Assembly (NCBI GenBank): GCA_025765595.1
Contig: JAIVFH010000225.1
Coordinates: forward strand, 1 to 44,943
DNA from: Obelidium mucronatum
Lineage: Eukaryota > Chytridiomycota > Chytridiomycetes > Chytridiales > Chytriomycetaceae
DNA: 44,943 nt
Direction of reading: 5' to 3'
Below are positions 20,741-31,155 of this stretch, piece after piece. Each line of letters starts with the position of its first letter. The stretch's first letter is position 1. The notes under the pieces were generated by a model, which had not been told where the DNA came from, searched no databases, and saw nothing but the letters and a program-made list of their open reading frames with translations. A program made the translations under genes and the position numbers.

Positions 20741-21554
20741 GGGAATATATGCAGCTCTGATTTCGCAGCTGAACATGGGAATGACGGAGGATGTCGAACG
20801 TCACATTACCCAACGTTTCATGGATGTACCAGTTGATCCGGAGCACCTACCAACTTCAGTGGTGAACCTATTTCAAGGGAACTATGACGATGTCTCTTGG
20901 CTGGACGACTTTGCGGGATTGGTGAGGTCGAAAGATCATGTTTTGAATCAGTCTTATCAGACAGTTCCTGTTGGGCGCGAATTTGTATCGACACATTTTT
21001 CAGCGCATGGAAGGACTGATGATGATATTGAACGACTGCGGGATCATTGAACTCAGTTTGCTCTATTTCCTGCCCCTCACCTACGCAATGTGAAGTACCA
21101 GAATGCAATCATGCTTGATTTGGTCCCAAATGACGATGGTTTGGAGTCGAATTTTATCCAACATGCCGTCGCTACTTCGTTGTCAAAAGCTGGGGATATC
21201 AAGCGTAATGTTCGTCTGTTTATGGTCACAGCCAATAGTGGAAGGAAGAGGGTGTTTGGTATTACACTCGGTGCTGTCTGGGAGGTTGCTGAAGGTGTTT
21301 CTGCCCCTCAGACTACTTGGATCCTTCCTCCACTGCCTCCGGGAGTAACTGCAAGTTTTCCTGCCCTTGCTGGAATGCCCCTGATTCGTACTTTCCGCCT
21401 CAAGTCTGAGTGGGATTCTGAAGGAAACTACTGGGGAAATGCTACCTCCTTGGATGGAAAGCGGTCTGTGAAAATCCTGATGACTAGCGTTCGAAATCCT
21501 CGTGTCCTTATTGATGTACCACTGGTTAGTGAAGAGGCGGCGGATTTTCAGTAG
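20724..21554 (+). pseudogene. Retropepsin-like region of the gypsy pol
   Basis: Two frames. The second (21090-21554) contains VFGITLGAVWEVA and a C-terminal RVLIDVPLVSEE that fit the fungal gypsy protease region, but the catalytic D-T/S-G is not intact (MLDLVPNDDGLESNFI may correspond to it). Assignment is by position and weak motif fit. Confidence 0.4.
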
Positions 21555-22470
21555 TGGCTAGATCGCAACTGGCCGTAAAATACCAAATGCATACCACTAC
21601 TACTGCGATGTCTGCTGGGTTGGAGCATGAACAGGGTCTGGCACTAAACTTGCGTGTTGCTTGCTGGAACCCCAACTCAGTTCGGAACGCTGTTAAACAT
21701 ATGAAGCGGGAGAGTTTATTGGAGCTCCTGTCTTATGATGTTGTCCTTCTACAAGAGTCGAAAATTGACAGTAAAGCCTTGAAGAAGTTTTGTGCCAGGG
21801 AGGAAGACTTTCAATCATTCCATGTCCTGCTTCGCAGTTTCCGCATGAAGAAGTGGGGACAGGAAAGGGCCGAAATGGTGTGATGACACTCCTCCGGAAG
21901 AGTGTATTTGCCACATATGAGTTTGCTACTCTTCTTCCGCATTGGAGTCCTGTCGACTGTGAAGGTCTTGAAGTCTGGGTCGACCATATTTCCATCGTGA
22001 ATGCGTACTTCCCAAATGTTAGTCAAAATAACGATGCACAGCTGCCCTATAAGGAGAAATTCACCCTTGCTGTCCTTGCTCGTGTCAAAGAACTGGAATC
22101 TGAAGGTCGAACTGTGATTCTTGGCAGGGACTTCAACATTGCTCAAGAAGCTCTGGACATTCACCCTAAAGTCGAAACTTTGATTTCATCCGGATTTTGT
22201 CAGAATGAGAGGGACTGGATGCGAATGTTTTTGGGGATGTTGCAGGACTGTTATCCCAAGATTTCACCACTGGAGGTATCATTCACGACCTGGTTCCACT
22301 ATGATCGAAGGAACAACCATGGAATGCGTTTCGACTATGTTTTTGTCTCAAAGGATATCAAGGTCCTGTCGTGTCCATGGTTACCAAATCCCATGTTCGG
22401 ACCATGTCCCGGTCTTGGTCAATTTGTCTATTCCTTACCATGTACCAAAAGTAAATCGTATTGTTGGTGG
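21554..22470 (+). pseudogene. ExoIII/APE-type endonuclease domain inside the gypsy pol
   Basis: Motifs in family order: LRVACWNPNSVR (N), VVLLQESKID (metal-binding E), then after a frameshift near 21880 GRNGVMTLLRKS, VNAYFPN, VILGRDFNIA (D and N of GDFN), GFCQNERDWM (the ER-W motif of true AP endonucleases), NNHGMRFDYVFVS, and after another frameshift CSDHVPV (SDH). This is a full AP-endonuclease-like fold of about 290 residues, closer to cellular APE/ExoIII than I would expect for LINE enzymes. It lies directly upstream of RT with no intergenic sequence; the linker runs into PGYLHEDEINYLKSVF, a pre-RT feature. Frameshifts make this copy inactive. Confidence 0.75.
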
Positions 22471-22677
22471 CAGTGTGGCTCACAAGTATTTGGATCCGGT
22501 AGTTATTCCAGATAATCCAGTCAAATTGCGTTGGACATCCGAGCAATTGGATAAACTATTCGAGAAGTCGCAGAAGTCATTCCCAGGGTACTTGCACGAA
22601 GATGAAATCAACTATCTGAAGTCTGTTTTTCTACCATACGGAAGAGCATTTGCATTTGAGTTGAAGCAGATTGGCTG

Positions 22678-24300
22678 TTGAAACCGGAGTTTGGGGATCC
22701 TGTCAAAATTCATACCGTTCCTCATGTGCCTTGGAACAGGAAAACTCGACCAATTCCGAATGTCCTTTACGCAAAAACTATCAAGTATTATTCTGCACGA
22801 CTCGAAATTAGCCTGTTTGAGCGTTGTAGTAGCCCTTATGGTAACAACTGGTTTCCTTTAGCCAAGAAAGACGGTTCTATCCGAGCTGTTGTCGACGGAA
22901 GGGATGCAAACAATGTTATCATCAGTACCCCTGGAGCTATTCCTAATATGGAACAAATGACTGCAAGGATTAGTGGTCATAAGCTACTGTCATGTCTGGA
23001 TATGCTGTCGTATTACAATCAAATTACTGTGGAGCCGCAATCTTGCGCTATCTTTGCCATCAATACACCAGTGGGGCAAATTCAAAATACTGGATTGACT
23101 CAAGGGGACAAGAACGCCTGTGCTGAAGCAAATCGCGTTACTATGACAGCGTTTGTTCAACCAGCCAAGGATGATGTTCAAGGCTACTTTGACAACCTGA
23201 CTGCTTATTCTGGAATTGGACCTGTTCTTCCGGATGAGCCGCAGATTGATGGTATTCGAGAATTTGTTTGTCAGCATGGTCGGACTTTGGTATTCCTCTG
23301 TGAAAGGGCTATTCTCTCGGGCTTGACGTTCAGTGGAAGCAAAGTGGATGTCGGATTGATGAAAGCTCTAGTTACCGGTGTCATCTGTGGTCCTGAAGGT
23401 CGTGAAATCAATCCTGTCAAGCTGGACACAATTCACTGCTACCCGACTCCAACAAATGTTCCGCGGCTTCGGTCTTTCTTGTACTTATGTGGTTGGTTTC
23501 GCTGTTGGATCCGGAATTTCTCCCTCACCAGTGCGGATCTCTTCGAATTGTTCAAGAAAGGAGTTCAGTGGGATTGGAGTGAAGCTCAAGTTTTGGCCTT
23601 TGAAAAAAGTGGTCATAAGCTACTGTCATGTCTGGATATGCTGTCGTATTACAATCAAATTACTGTGGAGCCGCAATCTTGCGCTATCTTTGCCATCAAT
23701 ACACCAGTGGGGCAAATTCAAAATACTGGATTGACTCAAGGGGACAAAAACGCCTGTGCTGAAGCAAATCGCGTTACTATGACAGCGTTTGTTCAACCAG
23801 CCAAGGATGATGTTCAAGGCTACTTTGACAACCTGACTGCTTATTCTGGAATTGGACCTGTTCTTCCGGATGAGCCGCAGATTGATGGTATTCGAGAATT
23901 TGTTTGTCAGCATGGCGGACTTTGGTATTCCTCTGTGAAAGGGCTATTCTCTCGGGCTTGACGTTCAGTGGAAGCAAAGTGGATGTCGGATTGATGAAAG
24001 CTCTAGTTACCGGTGTCATCTGTGGTCCTGAAGGTCGTGAAATCAATCCTGTCAAGCTGGACACAATTCCCCGCTACCCGACTCCAACAAATGTTCCGCG
24101 GCTTCGGTCTTTCTTGTACTTATGTGGTTGGTTTCGCTGTTGGATCCGGAATTTCTCCCTCACCAGTGCGGATCTCTTCGAATTGTTCAAGAAAGGAGTT
24201 CAGTGGGATTGGAGTGAAGCTCAAGTTTTGGCCTTTGAAAATCTCAAGGTTGCTCTCATGACGGCTCCTGTTTGGTCCCCTCTGGATTACTCTGCATTTG
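22678..24300 (+). pseudogene. Gypsy reverse transcriptase with internal duplication
   Basis: RT core: PLAKKDGSIRAVVDGRDANN, LLSCLDMLSYYNQI (catalytic D), then GYFDNLTAYS where Y-x-D-D is expected (the second D is N), a long fungal-type insert, and PTNVPRLRSFLYLCGWFRCWIRNFS in the connection. The part 22972-23607 is repeated in frame at 23608-24242. A single-base loss near 23916 in the second copy shifts the frame. Confidence 0.8.
22972..24242. repeat. Tandem duplication of 636 bp within RT
   Basis: The second copy starts at 23608. Copies differ by only a few substitutions (for example gacaagaac/gacaaaaac and cactgc/ccccgc) and one deleted T (catggtcgg to catggcgg). The unit length is a multiple of three, so the first copy reads into the second in frame. 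Confidence 0.95.
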
Positions 24301-24884
24301 GGACTTGACCGCCTATTCTCTACTTTGATGCCGCGTTTCAAGCAGAAGGTCAAGTTCTTGGTCAACGTGATGAAAATGGCAAGTTTTGCCCAGCTAACTT
24401 CACAAGTGGTCTGTTCACGGAAAGCGAGTTGAAATGGCCGATGCACAAGAAAGAAATGCGCTCTCTGGTCAAAGGTCTGGATCAAAATGACACGTATCTA
24501 CGCGGTGTTCCTGTTGTGGATGTTATTGGGGATTCAGAGTGCCTCAAAGGAATGATCAATAGCCCAGCAGCTTGCAATGTTGTGATGCAACGGATGATTG
24601 CAAAAGTGTTGGGGTATGGCATTTGGTATACAACTGTAAAGACGGATAAGAATGTGGCTGATCCATTTACTCCGATGTATGATGATGTGGCAGACGAGAC
24701 TTTGATGGATGGTGATGAGGTGGATGCAAACTTGGATATGTTGTTGACAAGTGGTTCGGCATGCAGGTGGATTGGTTCTCTAGCTGTTTTTGTTGAAAGT
24801 GATTATTCGGAAGATAAGGAGATGGGGTTGGTTGCAAAGTTTCTTGGTGAATTGACATTACAAACTCAGAGGAGAAAAGAATAA
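24300..24884 (+). pseudogene. Gypsy RNase H region
   Basis: After a stop at 24306-24308 the frame reads ILYFDAAFQAEGQVLGQ (T/F-D-A-S motif with the catalytic D), NFTSGLFTESELKWPMHKKE (E of the RNase H core), YLRGVPVVDVIGDSECLK (third D). This is the standard arrangement after gypsy RT. Confidence 0.7.
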
Positions 24885-24947
24885 TTCAAAGGAGAGCAGC
24901 GAAGTATTATTTGAGAGACGGGGTGTTGTTTACGCGTAGTAAGGAAG

Positions 24948-25541
24948 ATGGTAAAGAGAAAGGAGAAGTTGGAATTAATCAAACTGGCATATGCAGAAGA
25001 TGGTGGTGGGCATGTAGCTTATGAGGGGACGTTGTTAAAATTGAAGCAAAGGTTTTGGTGGCATTCAATGAGAGGAGATGTGAGAGAGTTTGTGATGGGT
25101 TGTGATGATTGTCAATGGATGAAGTGGAAGTTTGAAAGGGAAGCGGTGAGGCCGTCAAAACTTCCGTCGACAATGTTTATGGTTTGGTACGGGGATTTCA
25201 TAGAAATGCCAAATACGGGGAATGGGTATTCGCAGTTGTGGCAAATAGTGGAGGGTGTTAGTGGTTTAACGGAGGCGGAAGCTTTCAAACGTCAGTTGTA
25301 TCCAGCGCCTATGGACTGGATGTTCAAGAATGTTTTCCATCGCTATGGGTATCCAGTTTGTCTTTGCTTTGACCAGAGTTCCATGTCTTCAAAGGATGCG
25401 CGTGCAATTTACGATGAGTACAAAATCGATGTGTCGCTAATTGCTACTCATAATCACAAGGGACTTGGACCGGGGGAACGTCGTCATACGCCGCTGGTTG
25501 GGGCTCTTGCGAGATCTTGTCGTGACAATCCGAAGAAGTGG
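24948..25541 (+). pseudogene. Gypsy integrase, 3'-truncated
   Basis: Zinc-binding region LAYAEDGGGHVAYEGTL...FWWHSM...CDDCQ: the first His of H-H-C-C appears replaced by Tyr, the others remain. Core: the first D in YGDFIEMP, the second D in CFDQSS, and the E in GPGERRH. The frame enters the inverted-repeat arm at 25542 and continues 120 codons in arm sequence unrelated to integrase, so the C-terminal domain is missing. Confidence 0.7.
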
Positions 25542-25806
25542 TTCAGATTGTTTGGTATTCAACTGAATTCTTTCAACGTAGGAATGTTTGGGTGGTATGT
25601 ATTTGGCTTCCTAGTTTGTCCTCATTTGAATGCAATCAAGATGAATGTTGACCAAATTGCTATCGCAGAAGTAGCAGAAGAACTGATTAGTCATCAAGAT
25701 GATAAATGGAAAAAGAAATCCAGTTTCATTAGGGGATCCTTTGAATATTTCAGGAATGTTGGAAATTATACCTTCTTGTTGACTCTTCTTTATAGTGGTG
25801 AGTCAT

Positions 25807-25831
25807 TTCCAATAATCTGTGATTATTGGAA
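25807..25831. repeat. TTCCAAT...ATTGGAA palindrome, right-arm copy
   Basis: Inverted partner of 15297-15321; the 3-nt loop reads TGT here. Confidence 0.85.
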
Positions 25832-25908
25832 ACTGAATTCAATGAAACAGGAACTAAAAATTGAAGTCAATTCTTCATGTCAAATATGCGCAAACTCTGG
25901 TTAGTGAC

Positions 25909-25933
25909 TTCCAATATTTTGTAATTATTGGAA
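25909..25933. repeat. TTCCAAT...ATTGGAA palindrome, right-arm copy
   Basis: Inverted partner of 15195-15219. Confidence 0.8.
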
Positions 25934-26105
25934 ACTGAGTTTCTTAACAATAGCGTTTATTGACAAATCAATGAAATAGGGGGGCCATTGCTTTATTATA
26001 ATGGTGGCTCAGCAAAATGTCGCCGCACAGAGAAAAAGGATGTGTAGCTTTATAGCTGGTTGATGGTATTATTGACCATGACAACTACAATTTGTCGGAA
26101 TCCGA

Positions 26106-26348
26106 GTTTGGGGACAATGACAAGGAAACTTATTCGTCATTGAGGATGGCAAACACATTGATGGACGAACTTTGGGTCGAACCACGTCAAGTCTGCCCCA
26201 CATTGAAGGATGAGCCTTGGGTCGAGGAAACGCCATCAGTTCGGGTATTTCTGAATGAAGTGCATGTTGCTGCCGATGTTGCAGGCGTCGTCTACGTTCC
26301 ATTAGTTGACCCCGGTCTTGAAGATTCGCCAATCCTTTTTAGCCTCAG
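26106..26348. repeat. 243-bp block in direct orientation with 14827-15069
   Basis: Identical block, but in the same orientation as in the left arm while everything around it is inverted. A short inverted repeat CCTCAG...CTGAGG (26343-26362) lies at its edge and could have mediated the flip. Confidence 0.9.
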
Positions 26349-26547
26349 ATTGGAACCTGAGGAAACACCTGATCCGCCACCCTTCTCACTTGTGATTAGC
26401 TTCCGACACCTGCCTTTTCTGATAGCAGGCGGTACTTTCTCACCCCTGAAAGTGATGACCAACTTCCCGAACTGTTCACCAACATCCACAGGCCAACCAT
26501 TCTTTTTATCCAAGTTGAACTGGTTGCGATTTCTCACATCCTGGGAC

Positions 26548-27188
26548 TCATACAGATTTCCCCTTCCAATCTTTTCGCCGTTTCCGCTCGTCCTCAGAAT
26601 CAGTATCAGTATCAAAACTACTCGATGAATCCGAAGTGGAACTTGGAGAATCCTCGGATGAATCTTCAGAGTCAGTTGTCACTCGCTTCTTTTTCTTCTT
26701 CGATGAAACCGCTATAACTTTCCGTAGCTTTTTGTCGAGACTTAGGATCATTTGACAAAAGCCTTTCCACTCCGAATTTTGCTTCCCATCGAGCCCAACA
26801 ATGGAGTCAATAGCCTTCTCAGCAACCCTTCTTGAGCAACCCTTCAGGAATAAAGACACCTTCAGAGAATCATCCGGAGCGGCAATTTCATCAATAGCAA
26901 CAAGCAGTCGGTTAAATTCTCCCAGATATTCGGCAAGGGAATATTTTTCCGTTCTCTTTTGACTTTTCGCTAGCTTTGTCAAGGTCTCCAATGTTATGAT
27001 TTTGTCCTGATCGGCAAACTCCTTCTGGAGCCATTCAAGACAGCATTACATGTGAGCTCAAATCCAACCTTTTGAGCTTCTGTATCATGGCCCTTCCGAC
27101 CGATCTCTTTCCAACAATACTCCAAAAAGATACTGACATGGGGTCCCTTGAACTCCCGAGTTTTAAAATACTTCACAGATACGCCCAT
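26548..27188 (-). pseudogene. Ty3/gypsy-type gag relic, right-arm copy
   Basis: Mirror of 14002-14642 with the same internal frameshift. The reading continues past gag at 26292-26615 in another register. Confidence 0.6.
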
Positions 27189-27945
27189 AATTTAACTGAC
27201 TGTAGTAGTAGTAGATTGGTACGCTTGCCACTGTTACAAGTACAACCAAAACAAGATACAAAGGCTCCGATTCAAATTAGATTAAGAGTTTTCGTCGCTG
27301 CCATTGCACAGGATAGATGATAGATGTGTGTGTGTGTGTGTGGAAGAATGGATGGTTCGACTATGACAGTATTCCGATGGCGTGTGTGACGACAAGCAAT
27401 TGGTGTTGAATTATGAGCTATCAATAACCCTAATTAAACTTCAAACAGTGCGTCAATAAATTGTTTCCACGCGCGGCAAGGCAAATCAAGGGTCGAGGAA
27501 GCGGTGGTAGTACCTTCAAAGCATTCCAAACCAATCAGCAAGGCACAACAACCCAAAACACCATCCAACAAAACCCCAAACCTGATAAGAGCGATTTGAT
27601 AACGTCACAATTGACAGAGGAGAAGGATGGGAGTTTTAACAACAGGTAGTTTTGGGATAAAAAAAAGAAAAGGAGCCAAGCATGGAGGAAAATAGGATTC
27701 ACCAAATTCCACCACAAATAACCAAGCATTTTTGAACAAGGGGAAAAATAAAAGTGTGAAAATCACGAAATTTAATAAATGTGAGAGAAGGTAAACTAAT
27801 ACTAATAATAAAACCGCTTCCGGCAAAGGTGTAACATGGGCACGTTATACGTCGTAAGTGCTGTATTCAAACCTTTCCGTAAAAATTGCTTTCTGCTATT
27901 GCAGAAAAGTTAAGATAGCCAAAGGAAAAACTTGCTAACTTACGG

Positions 27946-28019
27946 AGCACTGGTAGCTCAGTGGTAGAGCGTAGGACTGCAAATCCCGAGGTCATGGGAT
28001 CAACCCCCATCCGGTGCTT
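27946..28019 (+). tRNA. tRNA-Cys (GCA), right-arm copy
   Basis: Same cloverleaf as 13171-13244, including the T discriminator. Confidence 0.88.
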
Positions 28020-28364
28020 TATTTTGGATCAGAGATTAATTAAGTGTAAATGGTGCAAACGGGGCAGGGTTGGGGTTGGCGTTTCCCTGTATCTGTGGGG
28101 GTCAGGGCTATGATTTCCTTGCACCCTGCAGGGGAATCCTTGGGCTGTGCCTTAACAGTTGAAGATATCAAAACAAAAAGATAAAAAATCTCTAATGGTG
28201 TGCAGGCATAACAGCTCCACAGTTTCTTTAAACTGAAAAACTAAGATTTGAAACCCAGTCTTATTTCCCCACATTTTTTTACCTGTGAATATCCCACCTG
28301 TTATTCTAACTCTTGCAGGCAATAAACATTAGGTAGATTGTATAGCCGGCACTTCTCTGTCCCA

Positions 28365-28366
28365 AG
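28365..28366. other. Empty insertion site of the transposon
   Basis: The dinucleotide (AA here, TT on the other strand) at which the left arm carries the 8.6-kb element. Arm sequence is continuous across it, matching 4247-4248 on one side and 12825-12826 on the other. Confidence 0.85.
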
Positions 28367-28537
28367 TGGATAGAGTAATTGAAGCATGTTTGAAACTATT
28401 TAAGTTTCTGGAAAAACTAACCCAGTCAACTCTTTAGCACATCTAATCCCCAATATTTGCAAGTTTTGATATTGTGGTTGCATTAGATGGTTCTGTTAGT
28501 ATGAACGAAGTATGTAATACATCAGCTTTTGAAGACT

Positions 28538-28624
28538 GCCTCCTTAGCTCAGTTGGTTAGATCGCCTGCCTAGTATCATCTACTGGATAGCAGGAAGTCA
28601 GCGGTTCAAATCCGCTAGGAGGCA
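28538..28624 (+). tRNA. tRNA-Thr (AGT) with 13-nt intron, right-arm copy
   Basis: Same structure as 3988-4074. Confidence 0.85.
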
Positions 28625-29706
28625 TCCCTAATTCTGTCAGTTTTGCATGCAATGGTATAATTCAAACCGGACAGAAGCAAACACACCTGATTTTGTGGTT
28701 TTTTTTCACAACCGTCCCAACTCTCCATCCCTGCTACACTGTCCCTGCGCCACAGAAGCACCAAGCCTTCCACCACCATCTTATATTGGGTGGGTTATTT
28801 TCTATCACTCCTGTGAATCCCATGCCTCTGGACATATCTTAAGCTGTAAGCACAGGTCCAGGCTCTGGGTTTTTGTTTAAACCCCCATTTCCTCTGCGCC
28901 CCCTCTTTATCTCATTGCAACAGAGCGGCAACTGTCCCAAACAATCTCACAGTGAGCATGCGTCTCTAAGGGTGTAGCTGTGTCTATAGAGGGACTCCCA
29001 CTGCAAGCCCTGCAATTACATCCACAGGGTTGTCCCACAGTGTGACCTGATTTCTTGATCCAGAAGAGAATACTGAACTTAATGATGCCAATTTGGGTAA
29101 AGTCTGGAATCAGAACAGCCATTCAACCAACAGTAAGCACACATAATAAAATAGAATACATTCAACTTATCTTTTGATTGTATCCAAGTATTTTTTGGAT
29201 TTTCCATAAACCCACAGCTTATTTTTCAGAACTGGCAGTTCAGCCCAAACCAGGAGCCCCCTTTGAACTACAATGCAACATTTTACTGGATATTGGTGAT
29301 AGTAGAACAGGTGGGAATTGTATTTCAAACAGGAACAAGCGGGGTTGGGGCTAGGATTCCCAGCACCCTGTGAGGAAACCCTCGCTGTGGCGTACCTCTG
29401 GAGCCATGTGCATTTTGCTTATTTGTCAATAAAATTAATTTTTTATTTTTCTTTATTTTTCTTTATTTTTCTTTATTTTTATTTGTTTTTAGTTAATAAA
29501 ACTGAACATAATTAAAATCACAAGCAAAACTGTCAAAACACCTGTATAACACGCCTTTAAGGGTTAGTCGTGTGGGATCAATATATTGAGAGATCCCACC
29601 AGGTAAGCCTTGTCAAGCCATATGGTGTCCAATTTAGGACACTTTTCCTTTTTCCATACCACGGAGCTCTTTCGAGCGACACACCCTCATCCACCCTTTA
29701 CGCCGT
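28625..29706. other. Arm segment without recognised gene
   Basis: Mirror of 2900-3987. Includes the CTTTATTTTT tandem repeat (three units, 29451-29480). Confidence 0.45.
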
Positions 29707-29792
29707 CCTGCACTCAACGGCACCCCAAACTTCATTCTCGGGGTAACCCACGCGTTACCAAATCAAACAAAACAACAACTTCCCCTTTATTC

Positions 29793-29833
<41 letters not shown>

Positions 29834-29885
29834 AACAACAACAACAACAAAGGGAAATAAAGTTTGGACTGCCGTTGAGTGCAGG
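29707..29885. mobile_element. 179-bp foldback (MITE-like) element, right-arm copy
   Basis: Mirror of 2721-2899 with a 39-nt A run at 29794-29832. Confidence 0.65.
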
Positions 29886-30926
29886 CCGCCGACGCTCCCG
29901 CGGGGACTCCTCCCAGGAGCGTCGCTTCTCACATTACTGAACCTAGTGATTTTATTGGTAAACTATTACCATGATAAGGAGGGGGGGGTGACAATAAAGA
30001 GAAGGCCGCAATGTGCATGCACCATTCTGTTGTTCAACAGGTATGCGAATCTATTGTTTATTGGTGGACGTTCCAGAAGGATAAAAAACAGGAAGGCAGG
30101 AAGGACGTTGAACCTTAATGAAAAATATTCCAAGAAGGCAAGTTCTTTGTCCACATCTATTGCTTGCAAACTGAAAGATGACAAAAAAAAAAGAGAATAA
30201 TTACCTTGTAGTTTCCCGTTAGCTATTTTTTTTGTTTCTTGAGTTTCTGTTCAGAGTTGTCCAACGATTTTATAAAATTTTCTTTATGTCAAAGAAATCC
30301 CACCAAAGGGCCCTCCGAAAAGACAAGGGTCATGAAGAAAGAATAAACAAAAAGGTACATGCACACTTTGCAAAATAGGAACCAGGAAAGTGAGCTTAAG
30401 AAAAACGTACGTCCACAGACTGTGGGTTTGTATCACAGGTGCGACTCTTTTCACAGGATTTGCATCCACCCTTTTATGAAAAATTGGCCGGCAGGATGGG
30501 AAAATGCTAGAGGTACCAATGCCATTTTTGGAGAAATTGTAAGGCAGACTAATAAAAAAGGTGCACGTCCCTTTTTGGGTAAAGAAAAATAGTGGAGCTA
30601 TTTTCAGCGTTGTCACACCCCCTTGATAAGGTGAGAACGGGGTGGGTATCACCCTGTGGGGTACCTGCCTTACTGCTCTGGGGTATGCCCCGCCCATTAT
30701 TCACACCTTACAGATTAACAAAATCATAACTTGATTTGTGGGATAGCCAAGATTAACAATAATCACAGATGAATCAAACAAATGAGTCGCATCTGCCATC
30801 TGCAGTCCTGCTATGGTTGGAGGCTGTCAGTCAATTACATGAATGTAGAGAAAACAGTGTTTCCAGTATCAGCTGCAAAATACAGTAGCCAAATACATAT
30901 ATATAACAATCTTCTTGTAAGATTGT
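29886..30926. other. Arm segment without recognised gene
   Basis: Mirror of 1683-2720; nothing recognised. Confidence 0.45.
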
Positions 30927-30999
30927 GTTTTCGTGGTGTAGTTGGTTATCACACCAGTCTAACACACTGGTGGTCCCGGTTCGAACCCGGGCGAAAACA
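30927..30999 (+). tRNA. tRNA-Val (AAC)
   Basis: Acceptor GTTTTCG/CGAAAAC, discriminator A, anticodon stem CCAGT/ACTGG, loop CTAACAC giving AAC, T arm CCCGG-TTCGAAC-CCGGG. Intact, unlike its left-arm copy. Confidence 0.92.
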
Positions 31000-31072
31000 T
31001 TTTCTGTGACTACCCTTTTTTCAAAGGATAGCATTAATATGAAGAATAAGTACAAATGTCTCTTTTAGAGAA

Positions 31073-31155
31073 TCCGACGACCCGGGGTCGATCCGGGGGC
31101 CTCCTGATTACTGAAACATTACAGTCAGATGCTCTGCCAACTGAGCTATCATCGG
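31073..31155 (-). tRNA. tRNA-Tyr (GTA) with 10-nt intron, right-arm copy
   Basis: Mirror of 1468-1550. Confidence 0.9.

Larger units (their letters stand above)
20291..25541 (+). mobile_element. Decayed Ty3/gypsy-type retroelement with an APE-like domain, 3'-truncated
   Basis: In order on the plus strand: gag-end/linker, protease-like region, ExoIII/APE-type endonuclease, reverse transcriptase (with an internal 636-bp duplication), RNase H, integrase. Several frameshifts and stops break the polyprotein (for example near 20640, 21050, 21880, 22500, 22680, 23916 and 24308). The 3' end is cut at 25541, where the inverted-repeat arm begins, so no 3' LTR is present, and no 5' LTR was recognised. 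RT features (VPHVPWNRKTRPIP, SRWF-like NNWFPLAKKDG, a long insert after the catalytic motif, then PTNVPRLRSFL) place it with the fungal gypsy lineage. Confidence 0.8.

Noticed and set aside
14002..25541. One single full-length retrotransposon from the left-arm gag to the spacer pol
   Set aside because: More than 5 kb of unrelated sequence (palindrome repeats and helicase relic) lies between them and no LTRs were found; the same family is possible, the same insertion is not supported.
25542..25904. C-terminal 120 codons continuing from the integrase frame
   Set aside because: This is arm sequence also found at 15224-15586 without integrase; the frame continuation appears to be chance.
26069..26332. 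Minus-strand frame over the flipped retroelement block
   Set aside because: Antisense shadow of the post-gag sequence in both arms.
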